Of a stretch of 64,000 nt of DNA, positions 35,119 through 43,618 are shown piece by piece. The DNA is from Anaerotruncus colihominis (lineage in GTDB: Bacteria; Bacillota; Clostridia; Oscillospirales; Ruminococcaceae): NCBI GenBank assembly GCA_025146135.1, contig CP102255.1, forward strand, positions 2,356,001-2,420,000. The letters run 5' to 3'. Made by a program: the position numbers and the translations under genes. Under the pieces are notes generated by a model. It worked only from the letters and a program-made list of their open reading frames with translations. It was not told the DNA's origin and made no database searches. The stretch's first letter is position 1. Every line of letters starts with the position of its first letter.

Positions 35119-36072
35119 TTATTTTACAACCATATTGCGCGACCGCTCCTGAGATACAAAGACTGCCATGATCAGAATCAAGCCCTTGATGAACAGCTGA
35201 ATTTCCGAGGAAAGTCCCCACAGGACCAGACCGTTGGCGAGCATTTTCAGTGTCAAAACGCCGATCAGGGTTCCGCGCACGCCGCCAATACCGCCCCGCT
35301 GGGAAGTACCGCCCAGAACCACCGCTGAGATCACGTCCAACTCGTAGCCGTCGCCGACCGACGGAGAGCCTGAACCCATGCGCGCCGCCATCACGACGGC
35401 GCCCAGACCGGTCAGTAAGCCTGCAAACATGAACACCTTGAGCTTAATTTTGTCCACATTGAGTCCGCTCAGCTTGGCAACGATTTCATCGCCGCCGACA
35501 AGCTTGGTGTACCGGCCAAACAGGGTGAACTTTTCAATTAACAGACAGCTGAAAAAAACGCCGAATCCGATGATCAAAATCCAAGGCTTTAGTCCCAGAT
35601 AGATTTTCAGCGACGAGGTGAAAGGGATAGAGGTATTCGTTCCGCCGCTGATCATTGTCGCGCTTGCACGGGCGATCGACAGAAAGCCCAGGGTGACGAT
35701 AAATGTTGGGACCTTCAGCCTGGTATGCGCCAATCCCTGCATCAGGTAGATCAGCATACTGACTGCCATTACAATAATCAGTGTCAGAATCGTGCTGCCG
35801 GTTTTGGCAAACAGCTTTGCAGTCAGGACGCCGCAGAGCGCCATCATGGAGCCTGCGGAAAGGTCTATGCTTCCTAATAAAATAATGAATGTGGCGCCCA
35901 TGGCCACGATCAGCAGGTCCATCGCGGATCCGCCGATTGTGAGCAGATTGGAGACGGTCAGAAATTTCCCATTGCAGGTAAGGGAAAACAGAATAAACAG
36001 GATGACAAACGCCAGCAGAGAGATGTTTTTCTTTAGAAATGTTGTCAGCTTCGCTTTATGTTCCCATGTCAT
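35119..36072 (-). CDS. Sugar ABC transporter permease, RbsC-like
   Basis: A 317-aa permease with about ten membrane helices. 'TFIILLGSIDLSAGSMMALC' is the RbsC-type signature and 'GGTSQRGGIGGVRGTLIGVL' is the conserved EAA-like loop region near the C-terminus. It forms the channel for the ATPase at 36150 and binding protein at 37755. The frame is open to 36138; ATG 36072 follows AAGGAAGGG. It is paralogous to the truncated permease at the left edge. Confidence 0.92.
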   Translation of the reverse strand: MTWEHKAKLTTFLKKNISLLAFVILFILFSLTCNGKFLTVSNLLTIGGSAMDLLIVAMGATFIILLGSIDLSAGSMMALCGVLTAKLFAKTGSTILTLIIVMAVSMLIYLMQGLAHTRLKVPTFIVTLGFLSIARASATMISGGTNTSIPFTSSLKIYLGLKPWILIIGFGVFFSCLLIEKFTLFGRYTKLVGGDEIVAKLSGLNVDKIKLKVFMFAGLLTGLGAVVMAARMGSGSPSVGDGYELDVISAVVLGGTSQRGGIGGVRGTLIGVLTLKMLANGLVLWGLSSEIQLFIKGLILIMAVFVSQERSRNMVVK

Positions 36073-36149
36073 AATCAAAACCCTTCCTTCTTTTCGTTGG
36101 AACGCCCGGCCTTTTGCATCGGGCTGGTTGTGCCGCACGCAAAATTTGT

Positions 36150-37655
36150 TCAGACCATTTTTGCCATGATCAGTTCCTCTGAAAAGTCTTTCCCTCGGGT
36201 AAATTCCCCGGAATTTTTGCCACTTTTAAACGTATAGATCCGATCGCACATACCGATCAGCTCCGGAAGCTCATCTGAAATGAGCAGAATCGATTTACCT
36301 TCGTTTTTCAGGCGTTCCAGGAAATGATAAATTTCGTACTTTGCTCCAACGTCGACGCCGCGCGTGGGGGAACAGACGATCAAAAACTCGGAATGATTTT
36401 CGATCCATTTGGCGATCACTACCTTCTGGCGGTTGCCGCCGCTCAGGCTGGAGACGTTGGTCAGTTCGGAGGGCGTCTTGATTCGGAATTCCTTGACTGC
36501 TTTGCGTGCTGTTTCCCGCTCCTTTTTGTGATCAATCATCCCCGCGCGGGACATCGCAGTCAGATTGGCGGACGAGATATTCCATACCGAGTCGTAGATC
36601 AAAAAAAGTCCCTCCGTGTCCCGGTCCTTCGGTATGTAGCCGATATGGCTGCGGATTGCCTCCAAAGGAGATTTCATCCTTCCGGATGTTCCCTTATAGA
36701 TCAGTTCTCCGCCGGTGGCGCGTTCATAGCCGAACAGCGCGCGGCCAAGCGCCTCGGATCCGCAGCCGCCGATGCCGGCGATACCGACGATTTCACCGGC
36801 GCGCACAGTCAGGTTGATATTCTCAAACTCGCCTTCCATGGTGAAATCCCTCAGCTCTACCATGACCTCCCCGATGGAGCTGTTGTCCTCGCTCCGGTAG
36901 TTTTCGGCGGAGATATTGCGGCCGACCATGCTGTTAATGATCATCTGAGGCGTAGTTTCACAAACGTTCATCCGCGTAATCAGCTTCCCGTCCCGCAGGA
37001 CCGTAAGCCGGTCGCACAGGCTGTAGACTTCGTCAATGAAGTGGGAGATATAGATGACGCAGACACCCTGCTCCTTCTGCTCCCGCAGAAGGGCATAAAG
37101 GCCCTCCACGCTTTCCTTGGAAATCGCGGCTGAGGTTTCGTCCACCAATAGAACCTTCGCGCGCACTGAAAGCGCCCGCGCGATTTCAACCTGCTTACGT
37201 TCCTCAAATTTGAGACTTCCCACAATATCTGTCGGCTTGATGTGGTCGTAATGGTATTCGTGTAAAATCTCCGCGGCAGCCGCGTTCTGCCGTTTCCAGT
37301 CGATGCCGCCCGCCTTATTCAAAAACGTTTTGTCCCGCCCCAGAAAGATGTTTTCAGCCACTGTCAGATTGAAGGCAAAATTGGGCTGCTGCATGATGAT
37401 TGCGACGCCGGCTTCCTCCGCTTCCCGGGAGGAGCTTGGACGGTAGGGTTTTTCGAAAAGGGTCATTTCTCCTTCCGTCATGTCGTGAATACCCATCAAA
37501 ATCTGGAACAGCGTGGATTTGCCGGCGCCGTTTTCTCCCACAAGACCGTGGATTTCCCCCGCCTTAAATTCGACAATCTGGTCGCTGTTCCAGTCCAGCG
37601 CCTTTGTGCCGGGAAAATACTTTTTTATTCCTTTCAGGACCAGCGCATTTTCCAA
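36150..37655 (-). CDS. Sugar ABC transporter ATP-binding protein, RbsA/MglA type
   Basis: A 501-aa protein with two NBDs. The first has 'GENGAGKST' and a Walker B 'VLLVDETSAAI', in which Pro after Glu is replaced by Thr. The second has the degenerate 'GIGGCGSEALGRALFG', 'LSGGNRQKVVIAKW' and 'FLIVCSPTRGVDVGAKYE', where the usual Asp-Glu of Walker B is Cys-Ser, so the second site is probably not catalytic. This asymmetry is more marked than in the ATPase at 556-2043. It powers the permease just downstream. Confidence 0.92.
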   Translation of the reverse strand: MENALVLKGIKKYFPGTKALDWNSDQIVEFKAGEIHGLVGENGAGKSTLFQILMGIHDMTEGEMTLFEKPYRPSSSREAEEAGVAIIMQQPNFAFNLTVAENIFLGRDKTFLNKAGGIDWKRQNAAAAEILHEYHYDHIKPTDIVGSLKFEERKQVEIARALSVRAKVLLVDETSAAISKESVEGLYALLREQKEQGVCVIYISHFIDEVYSLCDRLTVLRDGKLITRMNVCETTPQMIINSMVGRNISAENYRSEDNSSIGEVMVELRDFTMEGEFENINLTVRAGEIVGIAGIGGCGSEALGRALFGYERATGGELIYKGTSGRMKSPLEAIRSHIGYIPKDRDTEGLFLIYDSVWNISSANLTAMSRAGMIDHKKERETARKAVKEFRIKTPSELTNVSSLSGGNRQKVVIAKWIENHSEFLIVCSPTRGVDVGAKYEIYHFLERLKNEGKSILLISDELPELIGMCDRIYTFKSGKNSGEFTRGKDFSEELIMAKMV

Positions 37656-37683
37656 AGTGCTCCCTCCTCGGCTTATTTTCAGC

Positions 37684-37715
37684 AGCCCTTGCCGGGACTT
37701 TGCCCGGCAAGGGCT
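37684..37715 (-). terminator. Intergenic hairpin between binding-protein and ATPase genes
   Basis: AGCCCTTGCCGGG (37684-37696) and CCCGGCAAGGGCT (37703-37715) make a perfect 13-bp stem with a 6-base loop. Such structures after binding-protein genes commonly protect the upstream mRNA and reduce downstream expression, giving excess binding protein. No strong T run follows. Confidence 0.75.
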
Positions 37716-37754
37716 TTGGGCATCATCTTATAGATTATGGGGAATGACTGCCTG

Positions 37755-38873
37755 TCAATCCATTGAGAGCATCGTTTCAAAGGAATACGAAACGTCCGGA
37801 TTGTAGACCTTGCTGTACTGCGACCAGTCGATCGGCTCCGGATTGTCAAGATACTTTTCACGGAACTTTGCAACATTTTCCGTAGTGACGTTCAGCAGAT
37901 TGAGCTGAGCGTTCGCTACGCCGTCGTATGTAATACCATTGAGGGTATCGTAAAGAATGACAGACGCCATAGCCGGCATCATGTAATGGCCTCCGCAGGA
38001 AAAATAAAGCTGATTGGCTTCCATCGACGCGACCGCGTCGGACAGGCAGTCCATACCGCCGACCTTGACGGAATCAATCGCGCCAGATTCAGTCAGAACG
38101 TTGACCGTGGAAAGCGCCAGTGAATCGTTGTAGCACCAGACGCCGTCAAGTTCAGGATGTGCAGAATACATGTTGCGGAAGGATTTGTCGCCGTCATCCC
38201 AGTTTTCGCCCGCGTAATCAGATTGAAGCAGCGTGACCTCCGGATGCTCCTCAAGCGCACGCATCAGGCCGTCGTTGCGCCCCATTGCGACCGAGGTTCC
38301 CTGAATGCCGCCGACCGCTACGAGGTTTTTGACGCCCGCATTGATCAGTGCGATCGCTTCCTGATATCCGGCCTCCTCATCGTTCGGACCGATGAAAGCG
38401 ATATAATCCTCTCCCGCCACAATATCCTCATCCGGCAGCCGGTCGATGATAACGACTGGAATGCTCTTTTCGTTGCAGGCGTTTAAAATGCCCGGGACAA
38501 CCGACGAGTCCTGCGGAGCAAGCACGAGAGCATTGATGCCGGAGGAAATCATGGTTTCCACATCGGAGAGCTGCTCGGCGGTATCTCCGTTGCAATCGTC
38601 GGAAAGCGGGGTGAAGCCGAGGTCGGACGAGGCCATCTTAAAGTAGTTGACCGCGTTCTGCCAGAACTCGTTGTTGCTTGTCGGGAATGAAAAGCCGATT
38701 GTGAAGGCGCCGCCCACTGGTTCCGAAACCGGTTCGGAGCCAGCGTCCTGCGCCTGCGGCGCCGCCGGCTGTGCCGGCGCGTCCGAAGCAGAGGGGGTGG
38801 TTGTCCCGCCACAAGCTGTCATGGTGAATAGGATAGCCATTACGGTGATAATCGCCAAAAAAGTTTTTTTCAT
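37755..38873 (-). CDS. Sugar ABC transporter substrate-binding lipoprotein (RbsB-like)
   Basis: The 372-aa protein begins with a lipoprotein signal ('LAIITVMAILFTMTACGG', Cys at 21) and a Thr/Ser/Pro/Ala linker. The type I periplasmic-binding fold follows: 'GFSFPTSNNEFWQNAVNYFK', 'SSGINALVLAPQDSSVVPGI', 'PVVIIDRLPDEDIV' and 'GVWCYNDSLALSTVNVL'. It is anchored outside the membrane and delivers a carbohydrate, perhaps inositol-like given the neighbours, to the permease at 35119. A hairpin follows the gene. Confidence 0.93.
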   Translation of the reverse strand: MKKTFLAIITVMAILFTMTACGGTTTPSASDAPAQPAAPQAQDAGSEPVSEPVGGAFTIGFSFPTSNNEFWQNAVNYFKMASSDLGFTPLSDDCNGDTAEQLSDVETMISSGINALVLAPQDSSVVPGILNACNEKSIPVVIIDRLPDEDIVAGEDYIAFIGPNDEEAGYQEAIALINAGVKNLVAVGGIQGTSVAMGRNDGLMRALEEHPEVTLLQSDYAGENWDDGDKSFRNMYSAHPELDGVWCYNDSLALSTVNVLTESGAIDSVKVGGMDCLSDAVASMEANQLYFSCGGHYMMPAMASVILYDTLNGITYDGVANAQLNLLNVTTENVAKFREKYLDNPEPIDWSQYSKVYNPDVSYSFETMLSMD

Positions 38874-38930
38874 TTTTATCCTCCTCTGTCATTCAGGTTA
38901 TGGGACGATATGGACGGGAGCCTTTTCGGC

Positions 38931-40103
38931 TTATCGGATTTCCGGGGCGTCATAGTGCGGAACAATATAGTTTTCCATATGGCGGCCAACCTCGACCCAT
39001 GAATTCGTCTTCATGGAAAGATAGGCGCCGACGAGCACGTCGGTTACAAGGGCGCTGTCCTCCGGTGTGAGCGAAGGCGCGGTTCCTGTCTCCACACAAT
39101 GCAGGAAATGCTCCAGCATGGTCTTATAGGCCCAGCCGCGCTTTGGATAGATCGGGACCCAACGCTTGGGAACATATCCGTTCGGCTGCATGATGTCCTC
39201 GGACCAGAAAAGCTGCGGGTAACGGTATTCCCGAACAATCTCCGGAAGCTCATTCTGCCTGAAGTCCTTATTCGTGAAAACCGCCAGCGGTGCGGTTTGG
39301 AAGGGGTTTGTCGCCTCGGAGCCGGTAAAGATGGTGCCCTCAGTACCATAGACCTCCGAGATGTTGGAAACCGCCGGGGAGTAGCGGTCGCCGCTGATGA
39401 CGCCGGTTGCGCCGTTTTCAAATTCAATGGTGATCCAGAAGGAATCGTCAAGCTCCGTGTAATCCTGGCCAAACGCCTTGATGATACCCATAACGCGTTT
39501 GGGGCGGCTGCCCATCAGGTACATCAAAAGATCCGCGCGGTGCGCGCCAAGATCAAACAGAGCGCCCGCGCCCGCTTCATGCGCGTTCTGGCGGAAACGC
39601 GTGAAGGAAAGCTGCTCATGATAGAGCGACCAGCCCTCGTGCAGCGAGGAACGCCCCATCTGCGGCCGGCCGATAAAGCCATCGTCAATCAGCTTGCGGG
39701 CGATCATATTCTGCTCCCAAAATCGCTGATTGGTGCCGGCCATCAGGAACACGCCCTCCTCATGGCAGACATCGACCATTTTCCATGCTTCGGCATGTGT
39801 ACAAGCAAACGGCTTTTCAACAATTACATGCTTTTTGGCACGCATTGCGTCAATGGCTTCCTGTGCGTGCAGGCGGTTTGGAGTGCCGACGATAACCACC
39901 TGGACATTCTTGTCCTCCAGCATATCGTGATAATCGACATACGTTTTCTTTGGATTCCATTTGCGGGACATCTTGTCCAAAAATTCTGTGTTGGTGTCAC
40001 AGAGCGCCGCCAGATACGCATTGGGAAGCGCCTCGATTGAGGGACAATGCCCGATATCCGCTATTGAACCTGCGCCGATAATTCCCACGCCGATCTTGCT
40101 CAT
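38931..40103 (-). CDS. Gfo/Idh/MocA-family NAD(P)-dependent oxidoreductase
   Basis: The 390-aa protein has an N-terminal Rossmann fold ('GVGIIGAGSIADIGHCPSIE') and the family motif 'KHVIVEKPFACTHAEAW' with the conserved Glu-Lys-Pro. The substrate domain contains 'EAGAGALFDLGAHRADLLMY' with the catalytic His near residue 183. The family includes inositol 2-dehydrogenases and sugar dehydrogenases. Next to ino1 and two kinases, dehydrogenation or epimerisation of an inositol or related polyol is a reasonable guess. It lies 57 bp upstream of the binding-protein gene. Confidence 0.9.
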   Translation of the reverse strand: MSKIGVGIIGAGSIADIGHCPSIEALPNAYLAALCDTNTEFLDKMSRKWNPKKTYVDYHDMLEDKNVQVVIVGTPNRLHAQEAIDAMRAKKHVIVEKPFACTHAEAWKMVDVCHEEGVFLMAGTNQRFWEQNMIARKLIDDGFIGRPQMGRSSLHEGWSLYHEQLSFTRFRQNAHEAGAGALFDLGAHRADLLMYLMGSRPKRVMGIIKAFGQDYTELDDSFWITIEFENGATGVISGDRYSPAVSNISEVYGTEGTIFTGSEATNPFQTAPLAVFTNKDFRQNELPEIVREYRYPQLFWSEDIMQPNGYVPKRWVPIYPKRGWAYKTMLEHFLHCVETGTAPSLTPEDSALVTDVLVGAYLSMKTNSWVEVGRHMENYIVPHYDAPEIR

Positions 40104-40172
40104 ATGCTTTTTTCCTTTCTGTTGTCAAAACTGTCGTTGACGCCCGGGACCGCGTCCTGGAAAGCTCGGGCT

Positions 40173-41102
40173 TCAGTGCAGGGAGGAGATACGTTCCTCA
40201 ACACTTTGTTTGTCCGGCATCCGCTTGAAATAACAGCCGCCCGGGCGCTGAATCACAATTGAAGCGGTAGCGTTGCCGTTAATCACCGCCTTGTCGACAT
40301 CCCGGCTGTGGCAGTAGGAGGCCATAAAACCCGCTCCGAAACTGTCGCCAGCTCCAGTGAAGTTGAGCGAACCGTCCGGCGCTTCGCTGACCGCCTGGTA
40401 AGGTTTCCTGTAGCGGATCGCGCCGTCGCCGATCTTATAGAGTACGCCCTTGCCGCCGAGTGTGACAACCACGGTCCTGGCGCCCGCATCGCGCAGATAC
40501 TGCGCCGCCTGTTCAGCAGTTTTGCCCGGGATGATCGAAGCGAGATCCTCCTCACTGGCCTTGACAATCGAACAATTCTTACAGATGGTATTAACAACCA
40601 TCTTGCCATATTCCGTTTCGACGGAGTGGCGGATCTCGCTGGTTGCACCTCCGTATCCGCCCAGATCAACAAACACGGTTTTTCCCATCGCATCAAGCTG
40701 TTCGATCAGGTCAAGCTCCACCTCGTAATTCATAGGACAGATTTTGAAAAAATCAGCCTCCAGGTACTGATCGCTGATATCCTCAAAGCGAATATCAGGT
40801 GTTTTGCGGGTATATTCCACATATTTGGTCCCGTCCTGACGGTACACCAGATTATTTGTGGTGGTATACGCAAATGGGATAAAACCGGTCCGATCCAGGG
40901 CGTCCAATTCAGAGATCATGTTTTCCATATCATATCCATAGTAGGTGACAATTCCCACCTTACAGCCTTGAGCGGCCATCACCAAAGAGGAATAGGCCGC
41001 TGGACTGCCGATCACTGGACCAATTTGCTTATCGGGATAGACGATCGTTTCCTTGATGATGCTGCCAATGGTGACTACATCCAAATTCTTTGCCATACTC
41101 AT
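40173..41102 (-). CDS. PfkB-family carbohydrate kinase
   Basis: A 309-aa ribokinase-fold kinase. 'VVTIGSIIKETIVYPDKQIG' at the start, 'VIGSPAAYSSLVMAAQGCKV' and the catalytic 'LNFTGAGDSFGAGFMASYCH' near residue 250 identify it. The Gly-x-Pro-x-x-Tyr-Ser-Ser segment is shared with the second kinase (29822) and differs from the Gly-Gly-Ala-x-x-Asn of ribokinases and fructokinases. A similar Tyr-Ser pattern occurs, as far as I recall, in archaeal and plant inositol or nucleoside kinases. Located directly after ino1, it may supply or use inositol phosphate. Confidence 0.88.
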   Translation of the reverse strand: MSMAKNLDVVTIGSIIKETIVYPDKQIGPVIGSPAAYSSLVMAAQGCKVGIVTYYGYDMENMISELDALDRTGFIPFAYTTTNNLVYRQDGTKYVEYTRKTPDIRFEDISDQYLEADFFKICPMNYEVELDLIEQLDAMGKTVFVDLGGYGGATSEIRHSVETEYGKMVVNTICKNCSIVKASEEDLASIIPGKTAEQAAQYLRDAGARTVVVTLGGKGVLYKIGDGAIRYRKPYQAVSEAPDGSLNFTGAGDSFGAGFMASYCHSRDVDKAVINGNATASIVIQRPGGCYFKRMPDKQSVEERISSLH

Positions 41103-41140
41103 TTTCCTATCGTCAGTCGCACTGCAAGCCAGCGGACCGT

Positions 41141-42220
41141 TTATTTGCCTGCGATAAAATTGTTGACCTTCTCTTTGCAGACATCGTCGGTAAACTGGAC
41201 AGGCGGATGCTTAAAGAAGTAAGAGGACGGCGCTTCGATCGCTCCGGAAATACCGCGGTCCTTCGCCAGCATGCAGCAACGGACTGCGTCAATGCTGATT
41301 CCGCCGGAATTTGGAGAATCCTCAACCTCGAGATGAAGCTGGAGCTTGACCGGCGCGTTGCCGAACTTGGCGCCCTCTATGTAAATTTCCGCGGTTTTTT
41401 GATCGCCCTGATTGTCCACAAAAGCAAAACCGGGAGCAATTGCGGTATCCTTTTTCTTTAAAATTGAGGAGATCGCATCGTGCTTGGAAACATGTTTCGT
41501 TTCTCCGCGCATGACAAGATTGATAAAGTCTGTGTTGCCCGCAAAGTTGAGCTGATAGGATTTGTCAATCCGGATGCCGCGGTCCTCGAACAGTTTGGCG
41601 AGCGCACGGTGGACAATTGTTGCGCCGATTTGACTTTTCCAGTCGTCGCCCAGTACAGGGATGCCGGCTTCTTTGCATTCAGCGGCAATCTTTGGATCCG
41701 AGGCGATGAATTCGGGGATACCATTAACCACGCCGCACTTTGCCTTCTTGGCACAATCTACATAGAAGCGGACCGCATCATGGGAGCCGGTTGGCAGGTT
41801 AATGAGAATTACATCGACCTTATAATCGATCAGCGCCTGCGCGACATCAACAGGCTGCTGACTGTCATCGATGGTGAAATAGTCCTTACCATAATAATAG
41901 CGCAGGTGCTCGGGAGCGCCGTCCAGCACAGGAGCCTTTAAAACAGGCGCATTGAGGAATGGAACGTCACAGATTTTATAGGCGCAGTTTGGTTTTTCCC
42001 AAATAGCCTGGCTGACATCCTTGCCGACCTTCTTGGAATCAACATCAAAGCCAACGACAACCTGGATATCCGAAGGTTCATATCCCCCGACATTGTAATG
42101 CATCAAACCGCCGACCCTGTCTGCGGTTTCCTGGTCCTTGTAAAAGACAATTCCCTCCACCAAGGACGCCGCACAGTTGCCGACGCCGACAAGTCCAAGA
42201 CGAATCTTTTTGTTTCCCAT
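41141..42220 (-). CDS. ino1: Inositol-3-phosphate synthase (MIPS)
   Basis: MIPS interconverts glucose 6-phosphate and 1L-myo-inositol 1-phosphate (= D-inositol 3-phosphate) with tightly bound NAD. The 359-aa protein is the short archaeal/actinobacterial type: 'RLGLVGVGNCAASLVEGI' NAD loop, 'LINLPTGSHDAVRFYVDCAK', 'LGDDWKSQIGATIVHRALA' with the catalytic Lys region, 'NFAGNTDFINL' and 'RCCMLAKDRGISGAIEAPS'. It is the first gene of a sugar-uptake operon with no inositol monophosphatase or lipid-synthesis partner nearby. That context fits catabolic (reverse) use, which is inference. Confidence 0.93.
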   Translation of the reverse strand: MGNKKIRLGLVGVGNCAASLVEGIVFYKDQETADRVGGLMHYNVGGYEPSDIQVVVGFDVDSKKVGKDVSQAIWEKPNCAYKICDVPFLNAPVLKAPVLDGAPEHLRYYYGKDYFTIDDSQQPVDVAQALIDYKVDVILINLPTGSHDAVRFYVDCAKKAKCGVVNGIPEFIASDPKIAAECKEAGIPVLGDDWKSQIGATIVHRALAKLFEDRGIRIDKSYQLNFAGNTDFINLVMRGETKHVSKHDAISSILKKKDTAIAPGFAFVDNQGDQKTAEIYIEGAKFGNAPVKLQLHLEVEDSPNSGGISIDAVRCCMLAKDRGISGAIEAPSSYFFKHPPVQFTDDVCKEKVNNFIAGK

Positions 42221-42255
42221 GATAAATCCTCCTTGTTCTAATTATTGTTATAGTT

Positions 42256-42382
42256 AACGTTTTAGTAAAAGGCGTAAATATAAAAGGCTTTATTTCGCCT
42301 TCCTTCAAACATCAACTTTAACGTTTTCTTTATTTTAGCAACTAGCTAATTTTTTGTCAATTGGATTAAATACAAAAACGTT
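42256..42382 (-). promoter_or_regulatory. ino1 promoter with three AACGTT operator cores
   Basis: On the minus strand TTGACA (42355-42360) and TAAAAT (42332-42337) are 17 bases apart. AACGTT occurs at 42377-42382 (inside GAAACGTTTT, upstream of -35), at 42320-42325 (over the expected start point) and at 42256-42261 (36 bp before the ATG). A CG-centred palindrome is typical of LacI-family operators; the LacI gene at 28710 is the obvious candidate. Spacings of 57 and 64 bp could allow looping. Confidence 0.82.
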
Positions 42383-42653
42383 TCAAGCTTTTTTGTAGTT
42401 TCTGCTAAATTTAAATTTTATAGTTCTTTATTATGGAATTTTTGGAATATTTGCCCTTTTTAACAGTTGAAATCCTATCCATTTATTTTAACAATATCCT
42501 CTATGGATAAAGCTGCAACACCAATACTACGATCTACCTATTCTCCGTTTCTGTATGCAGTTGACTCCTGCTTTTAACTATTGTCAAGGAATGATCGTCT
42601 CTTGAAGATAAAAGCAAGTGATTCCATAATAGTCCAAAGAGGGGGAAAGGCTT
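42383..42653. other. A+T-rich intergenic region between divergent ino1 and HTH genes
   Basis: No gene recognised. It marks the right border of the sugar locus; the first gene to the right belongs to the mobile-element zone. Confidence 0.4.
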
Positions 42654-42866
42654 ATGAAATCAAGTGATATTCTGGCATGGAACCTGCTACGGCACCGTTA
42701 CGACAATAATCTTTCACAAGAGGAGTTGGCCTGGCGGATCGGCATGGATGTAAAGCGATATGCAGAAATCGAGCATGCACAGGCGCATACGACTCTGCTG
42801 ACATTGGATAAGCTCAGCCACGCCACCGGCATCCCGGTTCCGGAACTGCTCACACCTCAGCCTTGA
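42654..42866 (+). CDS. Small XRE-family HTH protein, copy 1
   Basis: A 70-aa protein that is little more than one helix-turn-helix: 'LLRHRYDNNLSQEELAWRIG' then 'DKLSHATGIPVPELLT'. It is paralogous to the 71-aa protein at 43101-43316 (more than half of residues match). ATG 42654 is preceded by AGAGGGGGAAAGG. It probably binds DNA as a dimer; the target is unknown. Confidence 0.75.
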   Translation: MKSSDILAWNLLRHRYDNNLSQEELAWRIGMDVKRYAEIEHAQAHTTLLTLDKLSHATGIPVPELLTPQP

Positions 42867-43100
42867 TCATCGGTGTTCAGGTATTTGCTTATACAAAATT
42901 AAGAGATCTATACTTCCGACATGGTTCATTCGGCATCAGGGCTTTTTCTGCTGTTCTCTCTAAAATATACCGTCGATTTATTGATTTTTTCACAAATCAG
43001 GCAGAATATTGGGCCTGTTCTTTGTCAAGAACCAATTATGCCTGGATAAAAATTCCACTTCATTTTACAATGACCCTAATGACTTCAAGGAGGGGCCATT

Positions 43101-43316
43101 GTGGAATCAAAAGATATTTTGGCGCTTAATTTATTGCGCTTCCGCAACGATAACAATTTGTCTCAGGAGGAATTGGCCTGGAAAAGTGGACTGAGCGTGA
43201 AGGGCTATGCTCAGATTGAACGTGCCGAGGTTCAATCCTCATTGAAAACACTTGATAAGCTCAGCCGGGGAACCGGTTTATCCGTCCTTGCTTTACTCAC
43301 ACATCCCTCTATCTGA
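43101..43316 (+). CDS. Small XRE-family HTH protein, copy 2
   Basis: A 71-aa paralogue of the preceding gene: 'LLRFRNDNNLSQEELAWKSG' and 'DKLSRGTGLSVLALLT'. The start is GTG 43101, behind AAGGAGGGG. The pair looks like a tandem duplication about 450 bp apart with diverged spacer. A terminator follows at 43347. Confidence 0.75.
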   Translation: MESKDILALNLLRFRNDNNLSQEELAWKSGLSVKGYAQIERAEVQSSLKTLDKLSRGTGLSVLALLTHPSI

Positions 43317-43346
43317 CGCCCTAATTATACATGTTCCTATTGCTTC

Positions 43347-43370
43347 AGCCTGTTTATGGCAGGCTTTTTT
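43347..43370 (+). terminator. Terminator after HTH copy 2
   Basis: AGCCTG pairs with CAGGCT around a 7-base loop and runs into TTTTTT. It lies about 30 bp past the stop codon. Confidence 0.85.
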
Positions 43371-43385
43371 GTGTTGCTGTTTTTA

Positions 43386-43417
43386 AACACGGTCTTTTTA
43401 GATACAAAGACCGTGTT
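43386..43417. terminator. Second perfect hairpin in the same gap
   Basis: AACACGGTCTTT and AAAGACCGTGTT form a perfect 12-bp stem with an 8-base loop. The T-rich end on both strands suggests a bidirectional terminator. Confidence 0.6.
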
Positions 43418-43538
43418 AATGAACGTTTATCTGCCGATTAATTTTTGATGCGGCGCTGCGACTCTTTACGCTCGGTTATCAATTTAAATCACCTTCATCG
43501 TCTGTGCGTATTGCCCGCCCTGCGGGCGTATCCACTTA

Positions 43539-43590
43539 GGGAAAAATAGGCCGTCCGGGCCGTGATCGGTCCGGACGGCCTATTTTTCCC
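43539..43590. terminator. Exceptionally long bidirectional terminator hairpin
   Basis: A perfect 20-bp arm, GGGAAAAATAGGCCGTCCGG, and its complement at 43571-43590 flank a 12-base loop. A and T runs lie inside the stem on both sides. It isolates the degenerate region to the right. Confidence 0.8.
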
Positions 43591-43618
43591 TCCTGTTTTT
43601 TACCTAGCTACTTATTGA

